A stretch of DNA of 19,700 nt from Balneolaceae bacterium (GTDB taxonomy: Bacteria; Bacteroidota; Rhodothermia; Balneolales; Balneolaceae): NCBI GenBank assembly GCA_007123785.1, contig SLGL01000379.1, forward strand, positions 1 to 19,700, written 5' to 3'. Within the stretch, counting starts at the first letter, position 1; every line of letters starts with the position of its first letter. The position numbers and the translations under genes were made by a program. The notes below the pieces were generated by a model, which did no database searches, had not been told where the DNA came from, and worked only from the letters and a program-made list of their open reading frames with translations. Below, in pieces: positions 1 through 8,297 of this stretch.

Positions 1-184
1 CCTTATTACCAGCTGCCAGAAGTAACTATACAAGGATTATTCAGATTTTGCCATTGACGTAAAGAGCAACCAAATAGATAAACTCATCGTATGAGGCAAG
101 AATGATACCTTACTGCGTTTGTATTTAAACAGTTTATAATTCTTGAGCAGTTCAATTCAAAAAACATCTAAACAATTAATCATT

Positions 185-2749
185 ATGATGGAAATTTTCA
201 GCCAGAATAAAATGAACCTGTTGGCAGTCGTGATTTTTTCATTGATTATTTCGGCTTGTGCCACATCTGAGAATGCCGTTGATACTTCTGTTGAGCCAAT
301 GGAAGAAGAAACATCCGATTTTGAGCAAGCAATTGAAAAATCAATTGCTTATGAAGGCCTTTTTACAATTTACCAGGATACAACGAATGGCTCTGTAAAG
401 CTGGCGGTTCAGAAAGATCAGATTGGACGGGAATATATTTATTTTGGAATGACACAGGATGGCGTTTTGGAGGCCGGGCATTTCCGTGGACGCTTTCAGG
501 ACAACAAAATCATCAAAATAAAGCGGTATTTCGACCGCATTGAGTTTGTGCACGTTAACACCCGTTACCATTTTGATGAAGAGAATCCGCTCAGCCGTGC
601 TTCATCAGCCAATATTTCAGACGCAGTTTTGCATTCAGCCTCGATTGAAGCGGAAGATGAAGAGAATGGCATTTTTCTGATTGACGGAGACGGGCTGTTT
701 CTTTCAGAAAATCTGCATCAGATCAAACCAAGCCCCAGCATGCTGATACTGCCAGGCCAATTTTCTCTTGGGAATTTAAGCCGTGAAAGGAGTAAATACG
801 CCAAGCTGAGAAGCTATCCCAAAAATACAGATGTGATTGTTGAGTATGTGTATGAATCCCCTCATGCATCCGGCTCCACCAGCGATGCTGTTACCGATGG
901 CCGGGCTGTGACGATCGCTTTTCAGCATACGTTCATTGAAATGCCCGAGAACGATTACGAGCCGCGGTTTGATGACCCGAGAGTAGGATATTTTACTACG
1001 CAGGTCGATGACCAGATTTCAACAAGTGCCACACCTTACCGCGATATGATTCACCGCTGGCATCTCGTTAAAAAAGATCCGGAGGCTGAACTGTCTGAAC
1101 CGGTTGAGCCAATAGTGTGGTGGATCGAAAACACAACTCCTTACGAATTCCGGGAAACTATCAAAGAAGCTGCACTTGCCTGGAATGAAGCCTTTGAAGC
1201 AGCTGGCTTTAAAAACGCTATTCAGGTGAAAGTGCAGCCTGATGATGCAGACTGGGAAGCGGGTGATATCCGCTACAATGTTCTTCGGTGGACCTCTTCT
1301 CCCGTACCACCATTCGGTGGCTATGGGCCCAGTTTTGTAAACCCGCGAACCGGACAGATTTTAGGTGCTGATATCATGCTTGAATGGGCCTTTTTTACCA
1401 ACCGGTTGAGAGAGGAGGATCTTTTTACGGATGAATCCTCTTTCGTGAATATTCCGGAAGCTGCGATGGATCCAAGATACTGCTCATTCGGACATCATAT
1501 GCATCACAATAATTTGTTCGGGAAGAATGCTCTTCAACTGCTGGATGTATCCGGTGATGAGCTGGCAGAGTTTCAGAAGGAAGCTCTCAGTATGCTGGTG
1601 CTTCATGAATTGGGACATACGTTTGCGCTGAACCATAATATGAAAGCGAGTACGCTTCATTCACCAGAAGATATACATGACAGAGAGCTTGCTGAAACCA
1701 TTGGGCTCACCGGTTCGGTAATGGATTATGCTCCGGTAAATATTTCAGGAAACAGAGATGCGCAGGGGCAGTACTACCAGAACAAACCTGGTCCGTACGA
1801 TGTCTGGGCCATCCAGTACGGTTACGTAACTGTACCCGGCAATCCCGAAGCTGATCAGGCAAAATTGAAAGAGATTTTATCGAGGTCTGCTGAGCCTGAA
1901 TATGCATTTGGAAACGATGCAGATGATATGCGTGCAGCCGGCCGGGGTATAGATCCGAGGATAATGATCGGGGATATGTCCAGCGATCCGGTGGCTTACG
2001 GAGCAGAGCGGATTGAGCTGGTGAGAAAGCTGAAGGGTGAGTTGATTGAAAAGTTTGGAACGCGTGAGGGCCAGTCGTACCAGGAACTGCGCAATGCCTA
2101 CACCATGCTGATGAACCAGTACGGCACCCAGGCAGGGGTGATTTCGAGACAGATTGGCGGTGTATATCGCGACCGGGCATTTATTGGGCAGGAAGGAGCA
2201 AGCAAGCCCTTTATTCCTGTTCCGGCAGATAAACAGAAACGGGCCTTGAATTATCTGGCTGATTACCTTTTTGCACCGGATGCTTTTAACACCAGCCACG
2301 AAGTATATAACTATCTCCAGATTCAGAGACGGGGTTTTAACTTTATGGGTTCAAACGAAGATCCCAAAATTCATAACCAGGTGCTGATCATGCAAAATAA
2401 TGTATTGAATCATCTTCTGCATCAAAACACATTGCAAAGGCTTACAGATTCAAGGACATATGGCAATGAGTACAGTGTTGCCGATATGGTGAATGAGCTG
2501 ACGATAGCTGTATTTGATGCGGATGCACGAAGTAATGTGAACACATTCCGGCAAAATCTACAGGTGGATTATGTGAAAAGATTGATCTCAATCACAGAAA
2601 ATGATGTCTATGACCATGTTGCAAAATCTGCTGTTCTCTACAATCTTCAAAACGTTCGTACAGTAAATGAAAGCCGGGGAAATGTGAATGCAGAAACCCG
2701 GGCACATGCCGCTCATATAAGACAGCTTATTGATAAGGCACTGGAGTAA
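185..2749 (+). CDS. Exported lipoprotein zinc metalloprotease (DUF5117/DUF4953-type, metzincin-like)
   Basis: Predicted zinc endopeptidase anchored to the envelope as a lipoprotein. From the ATG at 185 (854 aa), a hydrophobic stretch ends in the lipobox I-S-A-C with Cys25 as lipidation site. The catalytic motif HELGHTFALNH has zinc ligands His474, His478 and His484 and general base Glu475. A candidate Met-turn, SVMDY, follows at Met513. The large N-terminal part and the length match the Bacteroidota 'zinc-dependent metalloprotease' family with DUF5117/DUF5118 domains, recognised from memory. Starts at TTG 143 and ATG 188 or 212 are also possible; 185 gives a signal peptide with a basic n-region, but no start has a clear ribosome site. 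The usual metzincin Gly three residues after the second His is Ala here. Natural substrate unknown; the next operon is a SusC/SusD uptake system. Family confidence is high, start uncertain. Confidence 0.9.
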   Translation: MMEIFSQNKMNLLAVVIFSLIISACATSENAVDTSVEPMEEETSDFEQAIEKSIAYEGLFTIYQDTTNGSVKLAVQKDQIGREYIYFGMTQDGVLEAGHFRGRFQDNKIIKIKRYFDRIEFVHVNTRYHFDEENPLSRASSANISDAVLHSASIEAEDEENGIFLIDGDGLFLSENLHQIKPSPSMLILPGQFSLGNLSRERSKYAKLRSYPKNTDVIVEYVYESPHASGSTSDAVTDGRAVTIAFQHTFIEMPENDYEPRFDDPRVGYFTTQVDDQISTSATPYRDMIHRWHLVKKDPEAELSEPVEPIVWWIENTTPYEFRETIKEAALAWNEAFEAAGFKNAIQVKVQPDDADWEAGDIRYNVLRWTSSPVPPFGGYGPSFVNPRTGQILGADIMLEWAFFTNRLREEDLFTDESSFVNIPEAAMDPRYCSFGHHMHHNNLFGKNALQLLDVSGDELAEFQKEALSMLVLHELGHTFALNHNMKASTLHSPEDIHDRELAETIGLTGSVMDYAPVNISGNRDAQGQYYQNKPGPYDVWAIQYGYVTVPGNPEADQAKLKEILSRSAEPEYAFGNDADDMRAAGRGIDPRIMIGDMSSDPVAYGAERIELVRKLKGELIEKFGTREGQSYQELRNAYTMLMNQYGTQAGVISRQIGGVYRDRAFIGQEGASKPFIPVPADKQKRALNYLADYLFAPDAFNTSHEVYNYLQIQRRGFNFMGSNEDPKIHNQVLIMQNNVLNHLLHQNTLQRLTDSRTYGNEYSVADMVNELTIAVFDADARSNVNTFRQNLQVDYVKRLISITENDVYDHVAKSAVLYNLQNVRTVNESRGNVNAETRAHAAHIRQLIDKALE

Positions 2750-2778
2750 AAAAGGGAAGTAAAGTGCCAATTTTTTTC

Positions 2779-2808
2779 AAGCCTCACGAAAACGTGGGGC
2801 TTTTCTGT
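2779..2808 (+). terminator. Rho-independent terminator after the metalloprotease
   Basis: AAGCCTCACG, loop AAAA, CGTGGGGCTT form a 10-bp stem with one G-T wobble, followed by a T-rich run. It lies 29 nt after the protease stop, so the protease is probably not co-transcribed with the sigma-factor operon downstream. Confidence 0.75.
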
Positions 2809-2933
2809 TTATAAAAAGGATTATGATTGGACTGAATAATTTACAATTTTTTACATTTACTTGATATTGTAATTTGTTGATTAAAAGTGATAGTATTGGT
2901 TTATCTGTCATTTTGAAATCTCTCTGATTCTCT

Positions 2934-3482
2934 ATGAAGTTATATTTGGACATTAAAAAGCTGCAAGATCTTAAAAACGGAGATAAAAAAGCATTCGAAA
3001 AAATCTACTGGATGTATCGAAAGCCTGTTTATGGTATGGCCTATCGCTATTTGAAAGTACACGAACTGGCAGAAGATGCTGTCCAGGACGTGTTTTTTAA
3101 ACTTTGGGTGAATAGAGAGACCCTGGATGTTGAAAAACCTTTTGAACCTTTTCTGTTCAGTATTTTAAAAAATCATGTGTTGAACATGATTAAAATGAAA
3201 AAAAGAAGAATCCTGCGGCAATTTGAATACACAAAAATAAATTCAAATAAGTCAAAAGAAACGGATGAGGAAGTCATTTATTCAGAGACAGAGCGTATTG
3301 TACAGGAAGGGCTGAGCTTGTTACCGGAGGGCAAACAGCTTGTCTTTAAAATGAAACGAATCGATGGCTATTCTAACAAAGAAATTGCAAGAGAACTGGA
3401 TATTTCTGTGCACACTGTGAAATCGCAAATCTACAAAGCCAGTAAGTTCTTACGCACATTTGTAAAGGCGCAAGAGGATTGA
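2934..3482 (+). CDS. RNA polymerase ECF sigma factor, FecI-like
   Basis: Sigma-70 family extracytoplasmic-function factor of 182 aa, the usual length. Region 2 spans about residues 20-90, with the core-binding and -10 segment around YRYLKVHELAEDAVQDVFFKLW. Region 4 spans about 122-175, with the helix-turn-helix YSNKEIARELDISVHTVKSQIYKA contacting the -35 element. Regions 2 and 4 are joined by a short Lys-rich linker without region 3, as expected for ECF factors. It is followed by a FecR-like anti-sigma and a SusC/SusD pair, the standard Bacteroidota arrangement, so it presumably drives transcription of that transporter when released. The start is the ATG at 2934 and no clear Shine-Dalgarno is visible. 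A 223-bp gap separates it from the anti-sigma gene. Confidence 0.95.
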   Translation: MKLYLDIKKLQDLKNGDKKAFEKIYWMYRKPVYGMAYRYLKVHELAEDAVQDVFFKLWVNRETLDVEKPFEPFLFSILKNHVLNMIKMKKRRILRQFEYTKINSNKSKETDEEVIYSETERIVQEGLSLLPEGKQLVFKMKRIDGYSNKEIARELDISVHTVKSQIYKASKFLRTFVKAQED

Positions 3483-3705
3483 TTCTTCCTCGTAATGTAA
3501 CTTTTGAATTTTTATATATTAACTTCTCCTTTTTAAGAAATATTTCATTTGGTGAGCTATCTGTTTTAAATTCAGGCATTTCAGCAGATTTTAAGATACG
3601 ATTATTTACCGGCCGGAAACCCACCGGATATTTTTTAAAAAAAAGCGGCATACGTTTTTCAATTGGTGTTGTAGTATTTAAAAATATCAGCACGGAAAGC
3701 CGCCA

Positions 3706-4716
3706 ATGAAAATCGACAAACAGTGGATTGAAAAATATTTTGATGGAACTGCTTCGCAGGAAGAAGCGGATAAAGTTCTGCGCTGGTTTCAGATAAAGGA
3801 AGGACGCGAATTTCTGAATCAGCGTTTCGAGAATGATATAAATAATGAAGTAAATGCTTTTTGGCAGGACTCCTCGGAAGGTGTCAAGAGCTTAAAAAAA
3901 ATTCATTCCAGAATTAATGCTTCAGAGAGAGTCGGGGGCAGGAGTTATTCAAGAAGAAGTTCATCTGTTTGGGCAGTTGCAGCTTGTATTGCATTTTTGA
4001 TTGCAACAGTTGTTGTGTGGGAGTTTAAAAATGGTTTTGGAACATCGGATTATGAAGGTCCGGCTGTATCAATCTATTCAACAACGGATTCTGAACACAG
4101 GGTTATCACAATGTCTGATGGTTCAAGAGTAAGGCTAAATGAAAATTCAGAAATTGAAATACCCGATTATTTTACTTCCGAACTGCGTTACGTACGTATT
4201 CGCGGAGAAGCTTTTTTTGAGATAAGTCCCGATGAGGCCCGGCCATTTGTGGTAAATGTCGATGAAACTCACATTCAGGTGTTGGGTACGGCGTTTATGG
4301 TTCGTTCAGCCACACCTTTTCAAAAAACAATGGTGGCCGTCAGAGAGGGGAAGATATCTTTCGGTGCTTCAGATGTGGCAACTGAATCTCATAAAATTTT
4401 AGAAAAGAATATGATTGGTTTCTACGATCGTGACATTAATGATGTGACTGTTGAGGAAATCGCCATAACCAACTATCTGACCTGGATGCACGGGCGGGTC
4501 ATATTCGACAGAACTCCATTCCCGGAAGTATTAAGACAATTGGAGCATATTTATAACATCGAACATGAAGTAGCCGACAAAGAAATCAATAATCTTGTTT
4601 TAACAGCTGATTTTTCCGAACGGTCATTAGATAATGTTCTTGAAACTATTGCGCATTCACTTGGTATTCGATCGGTGCGCAACGGAGATGTTGTAAAATG
4701 GAGCGCAAACCAATAA
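3706..4716 (+). CDS. FecR-family anti-sigma factor
   Basis: Inner-membrane anti-sigma/signal transducer of 336 aa. The cytoplasmic N-terminal part (about 1-85) begins KQWIEKYFDGTASQEEADKVLRWF, the DUF4880-like sigma-binding segment. One membrane helix lies at about 88-106. The periplasmic FecR domain covers about 130-225 (DGSRVRLNENSEI, RGEAFFEIS, RPFVV, VLGTAFMVR). A C-terminal secretin/TonB-short-like (DUF4974) domain lies at about 265-333 (FDRTPFPEVLRQLEHIYN). In the FecR paradigm the periplasmic part contacts the STN domain of the outer-membrane transporter, which is present in the next gene. GGAAAG lies just before the ATG at 3706 and may act as a ribosome site. The gene is intact; exact partner contacts are inferred. 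Confidence 0.95.
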   Translation: MKIDKQWIEKYFDGTASQEEADKVLRWFQIKEGREFLNQRFENDINNEVNAFWQDSSEGVKSLKKIHSRINASERVGGRSYSRRSSSVWAVAACIAFLIATVVVWEFKNGFGTSDYEGPAVSIYSTTDSEHRVITMSDGSRVRLNENSEIEIPDYFTSELRYVRIRGEAFFEISPDEARPFVVNVDETHIQVLGTAFMVRSATPFQKTMVAVREGKISFGASDVATESHKILEKNMIGFYDRDINDVTVEEIAITNYLTWMHGRVIFDRTPFPEVLRQLEHIYNIEHEVADKEINNLVLTADFSERSLDNVLETIAHSLGIRSVRNGDVVKWSANQ

Positions 4717-4730
4717 CAACATTCAGTAAG

Positions 4731-4746
4731 GCTGATAAGAATCAGC
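4731..4746 (+). other. Small hairpin between anti-sigma and susC genes
   Basis: GCTGAT, loop AAGA, ATCAGC form a 6-bp perfect stem 14 nt after the anti-sigma stop. No T-run follows, so it is not an obvious terminator. It may mark an mRNA processing or attenuation point between the low-copy regulator and the high-copy transporter, or may be chance. Confidence 0.25.
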
Positions 4747-4814
4747 TAATTGAGTTGATAATAAAACAATAAAGCAGAAAAACTTAAACAAACAAAAACC
4801 CAAATCTACCAGCT

Positions 4815-7800
4815 ATGAGCAAACATACAGATACATTAAGCTACGAAAGTGGATTGGGGGGATTCCGTAAGATTTTCAGGTTTCCACACCCCAATAGGCT
4901 CTTTAAAAAGTGGAGTGCTATGGCACTTGCGGTTCTACTTATCTCAATAAGTGGATTCGGTACTTCTGCCCTCGCATTCGGCCAGGATACAGATGAACGA
5001 TATATTGCAAGCGAACTTCATAATTCACTTCGGTTAATTACACTTGACCTGGAAGATGTAACCTTTGAAGAGGCTTTAAGCAAAATTGCAGAAGCAGCAA
5101 GCATCGGGCTTTCCTACGATGCTAATTTACTTCCTGAGAAAAGCGTTTCCATGAAGATTGAAAATGCTTTGGTAATGCAGGCTGTAAATGCACTTTTAAA
5201 TGGAACAGGCCTTCAGGCTGCTGCAACTCCCAACGGCAGCACACTTATGATCGAAAAAGCTGAAGCCGAAATTGAGCTGTTCCAGGATATAATGGGACGT
5301 GTTACCGATGCAACAACCGGTGAGCCCCTCATTGGTGTTACCATTATGGTGGTAGATACTAATGTGGGAACAACAACCGATTCAGACGGAACCTTCTCCC
5401 TGAGTATTCCGGATAATGCCCAGACATTAAGGGTTTCATACATAGGATATCTTGCACAAGAGATTCCTATTGGTGACCAAACGCAGTTTGATATTCAGCT
5501 AAGCGCAGATGTAGCCCAGCTCGATGACCTTGTAGTTGTGGGTTATGGAGTGCAGAGACGATCCGAAATTACCGGATCGGTAGGTATCGTTACTGCTGAT
5601 GATCTTACTCCAACCTCATTTAATGCACTTCAGGGCCTGAGAGGAAAGGTTGCCGGTGTTAATATTTTTACTAATTCGGGAGCTCCTGCCGGAAGTAACA
5701 GAGTCGTGATCCGCGGAACCGGTTCACTCACTGCTTCAACTGATCCTCTGTTTGTTGTGGATGGAGTAGCTATGGAAGATGGAATCAATTTCCTGAATCC
5801 CAATGACATCGAAAGTATCGAGGTACTGAAAGATGCATCAGCCACAGCGATTTATGGTGCCCGTGGCGCCAACGGTGTTGTTCTTGTATCAACCACAAGG
5901 GGAGGTACCGGAGAACGAATTGATGTTGGATATGACACCAACCTGAGCTTTGGCAGAATGAGGGGCCGGATGGATGTGATGAATGCTGAGGAATTTATGG
6001 AAGTACAGCGAATCGGGCTTCAGAATGTCCCACTTTTTGACCCTGAAACCGATCAGGCGCCTGTTGTGAATTTTCACGCGCTCGACCCAGAGTTGTTTGA
6101 TGCGAACGGAAATCCAATTTACGACACCGACTGGCAGCGTGAAGCAACAAGAACAGCTATTTCTCAGGATCATAATCTGAGAATTCAGGGAGGAACCGAC
6201 CGTTCTTCTCTTGGTGCTGTTCTAAACTACACTAACCGTGAGGGAATTCTTCTTAACTCCTACATGAACCGTGCCAGCCTGAAAGTAACTTATGATGTGA
6301 CACCACGCGACTGGCTGCGATTAGGGACCAATGTAACCTTCAGCCGTATCGGTGAAAATCACGTGGAAGAAGGCGGGGGTGGTCAGGATGTGCGAAGAAC
6401 CATGATTGAAATGGCGCCCATCTATCCAATTATCTGGCCTGAAGGTACTCAGCGACAGGGACAGTGGAGCAATCAGACACATTCGAATTCTTTAACTCTT
6501 GAGGGGCAGTCCAATCCGGTTCACAGGCTGAAAGAGGAAGATCGCCTTCGGGACAGAAATCAGCTTTTTGGGAATACCTATCTTGCTGTACAGATCAACC
6601 CGAATCTTGAATTTCGTACTCAGCTCGGTATAAACAATGAACAGTATGAGGAGAGAAGGTATCGGCCAAGTGATATGATTGCAGCAGGCGCACCCGATGG
6701 TATTGCCAACTACACCACGAATGAGATGTTCTATTGGCAGAGTGAAAACTATCTTACCTACGAGCAGGATTTCGAAAGGTCGAGACTTTCTGCTGTACTG
6801 GGAGCAAGCTGGCAAGAGCGCCAGTTCCGCAATTTCAGTCAACAGGTTAGAGGTTTTGCTGACGATTTCTTCCGTTTCAATAACTTTGGTGCGGCTACCA
6901 ATGTAAGCTCACCAAGTTCAAATGCATTTGAGTGGACCCTGAATTCGTACTTTAACAGAATTACCTATTCGTATGATGACACTTATACGGTTACATTTAC
7001 AAGCCGCCTCGATGGCTCATCCAGGTTTGGTGCCGATTCCAAATGGGGTTTCTTCCCTTCAGCAGGTGTCTCGTGGCTGGTATCAAACGAAGATTTCATG
7101 CAAAATGCAGGCTTTGTAGATATGCTGCGTTTAAGAACGTCTTATGGTGTCACAGGAAATACAGAGATTGGAGTATTCCAGTCATTGGCCACTATTGGTT
7201 CCGGTACCACACTCATTGGTGGGGAAAGACGCTCTACGGCGTTTACAACACGTCTGCCAAATCCGGATCTTGAATGGGAAAAAACATACCAGTTTAATGT
7301 GGGTATGGATGCCAATTTCTTTAACCAGGGGTTGTCTCTTGAAGTTGATTTTTATCATAAACTTACCACAGACCTGCTTTTGAACCGCCCGGTCCCAGCA
7401 ACAACTGGTTTTACAGTTATCCAGGATAACATTGGTGCGGTATCCAACCAGGGTTTTGATGTTATGCTTACAACGCAAAATATCAGAACACGCGATTTTT
7501 TCTGGTCAACTACCCTCAACTTTAATTACAACCGTAACCGGGTAGAGCGTCTCGGAGCAGGTGGTGAAGATATTTTTCCCGGTCCAAACTGGGTATCAGG
7601 AAGTCAAACCATCCTTCGCGTGGGTGAACCGGTTGGAAACTTCTATGGGTTTATCCGTCATGGAACATGGGGAACCGATGAAGTTGAAGAAGCCGCTGCC
7701 GTTGGTGCTATACCCGGAGAAGCCAAGCGTTCGGAAGACCGGACGATCATTGGGAACGGACTTCCTGATTTTACAGGAAGTTTCATCAATAGAGTAAACT

Positions 7801-8276
7801 ACCGCAATCTGGATTTTCTGGTGGATCTCCAGTTTGTACTCGGAAGTGATATTATGCAGCAGTTCCTGCATACAGCTGAAGACAGGCAAGCACTTACCAA
7901 CGGTTTGAGAACTCAGTTACACAACGCCTGGACTGAAGAAAATCAGAATACGATGTATCAGCGAATCAGGCATCAGCCTCGTTCCGGTCAAAATACCCAG
8001 GCCGACAGCCATTGGATTGTTGACGGTTCGTATTTGCGAGGAAACCTGCTCCAGGTTGGGTACAACTTTGATCAGACCACTCTTGCTCGTTTAGGCCTTA
8101 ATCAACTGAGGATAGCACTGAGTGTTGAAAATGCATTTGTGATTCATTCAAGTGACTTCAAAGGGCACGATCCCGAAGCTACTTCATGGGGTGGAAATAT
8201 CCACGCTCAAAACATTTTCTTCTATCAGTATCCAAGACCGAGAACCGCTTCCCTTGGAATCAGATTACAATTTTAA
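4815..8276 (+). CDS. SusC/RagA-like TonB-dependent outer-membrane transporter with STN domain
   Basis: Outer-membrane importer of 1153 aa, powered by TonB. A basic N-terminus precedes a signal hydrophobic core at about 36-55 (ending ALAFGQ). Next come an STN (secretin/TonB short N-terminal) domain at about 75-147, a carboxypeptidase-regulatory-like beta-sandwich at about 158-230 (GRVTDATTGEPLIGVTI), a TonB-box-like DDLVVVGYG at 237-245, and a plug at about 250-360 (ALQGLRGKVAGV, PLFVVDG, IESIEVLKDASATAIYGARG). The rest is the beta-barrel, ending in aromatic-rich strands (ASLGIRLQF). The STN domain marks it as a signalling transporter, consistent with the FecI/FecR pair upstream. The gene is intact, and susD follows after 21 nt. 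The ATG at 4815 is chosen although long; the ATG at 4920 would remove the basic n-region. Substrate is not readable; no carbohydrate-active enzyme is nearby. Confidence 0.97.
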   Translation: MSKHTDTLSYESGLGGFRKIFRFPHPNRLFKKWSAMALAVLLISISGFGTSALAFGQDTDERYIASELHNSLRLITLDLEDVTFEEALSKIAEAASIGLSYDANLLPEKSVSMKIENALVMQAVNALLNGTGLQAAATPNGSTLMIEKAEAEIELFQDIMGRVTDATTGEPLIGVTIMVVDTNVGTTTDSDGTFSLSIPDNAQTLRVSYIGYLAQEIPIGDQTQFDIQLSADVAQLDDLVVVGYGVQRRSEITGSVGIVTADDLTPTSFNALQGLRGKVAGVNIFTNSGAPAGSNRVVIRGTGSLTASTDPLFVVDGVAMEDGINFLNPNDIESIEVLKDASATAIYGARGANGVVLVSTTRGGTGERIDVGYDTNLSFGRMRGRMDVMNAEEFMEVQRIGLQNVPLFDPETDQAPVVNFHALDPELFDANGNPIYDTDWQREATRTAISQDHNLRIQGGTDRSSLGAVLNYTNREGILLNSYMNRASLKVTYDVTPRDWLRLGTNVTFSRIGENHVEEGGGGQDVRRTMIEMAPIYPIIWPEGTQRQGQWSNQTHSNSLTLEGQSNPVHRLKEEDRLRDRNQLFGNTYLAVQINPNLEFRTQLGINNEQYEERRYRPSDMIAAGAPDGIANYTTNEMFYWQSENYLTYEQDFERSRLSAVLGASWQERQFRNFSQQVRGFADDFFRFNNFGAATNVSSPSSNAFEWTLNSYFNRITYSYDDTYTVTFTSRLDGSSRFGADSKWGFFPSAGVSWLVSNEDFMQNAGFVDMLRLRTSYGVTGNTEIGVFQSLATIGSGTTLIGGERRSTAFTTRLPNPDLEWEKTYQFNVGMDANFFNQGLSLEVDFYHKLTTDLLLNRPVPATTGFTVIQDNIGAVSNQGFDVMLTTQNIRTRDFFWSTTLNFNYNRNRVERLGAGGEDIFPGPNWVSGSQTILRVGEPVGNFYGFIRHGTWGTDEVEEAAAVGAIPGEAKRSEDRTIIGNGLPDFTGSFINRVNYRNLDFLVDLQFVLGSDIMQQFLHTAEDRQALTNGLRTQLHNAWTEENQNTMYQRIRHQPRSGQNTQADSHWIVDGSYLRGNLLQVGYNFDQTTLARLGLNQLRIALSVENAFVIHSSDFKGHDPEATSWGGNIHAQNIFFYQYPRPRTASLGIRLQF

Positions 8277-8297
8277 ACAGGTTAAACTCACAGTATT

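Noticed and set aside
1..184. Promoter or small gene ahead of the metalloprotease
   Set aside because: TTGACG near 54 has no convincing -10 partner at 16-18 nt and no coding frame stands out; nothing supportable.
3479..3709. 76-codon open frame from a TTG overlapping the sigma factor end, filling the gap before the anti-sigma gene
   Set aside because: Non-ATG start, no ribosome site, AT-rich low-information translation with no recognisable domain, and it overruns the anti-sigma start.
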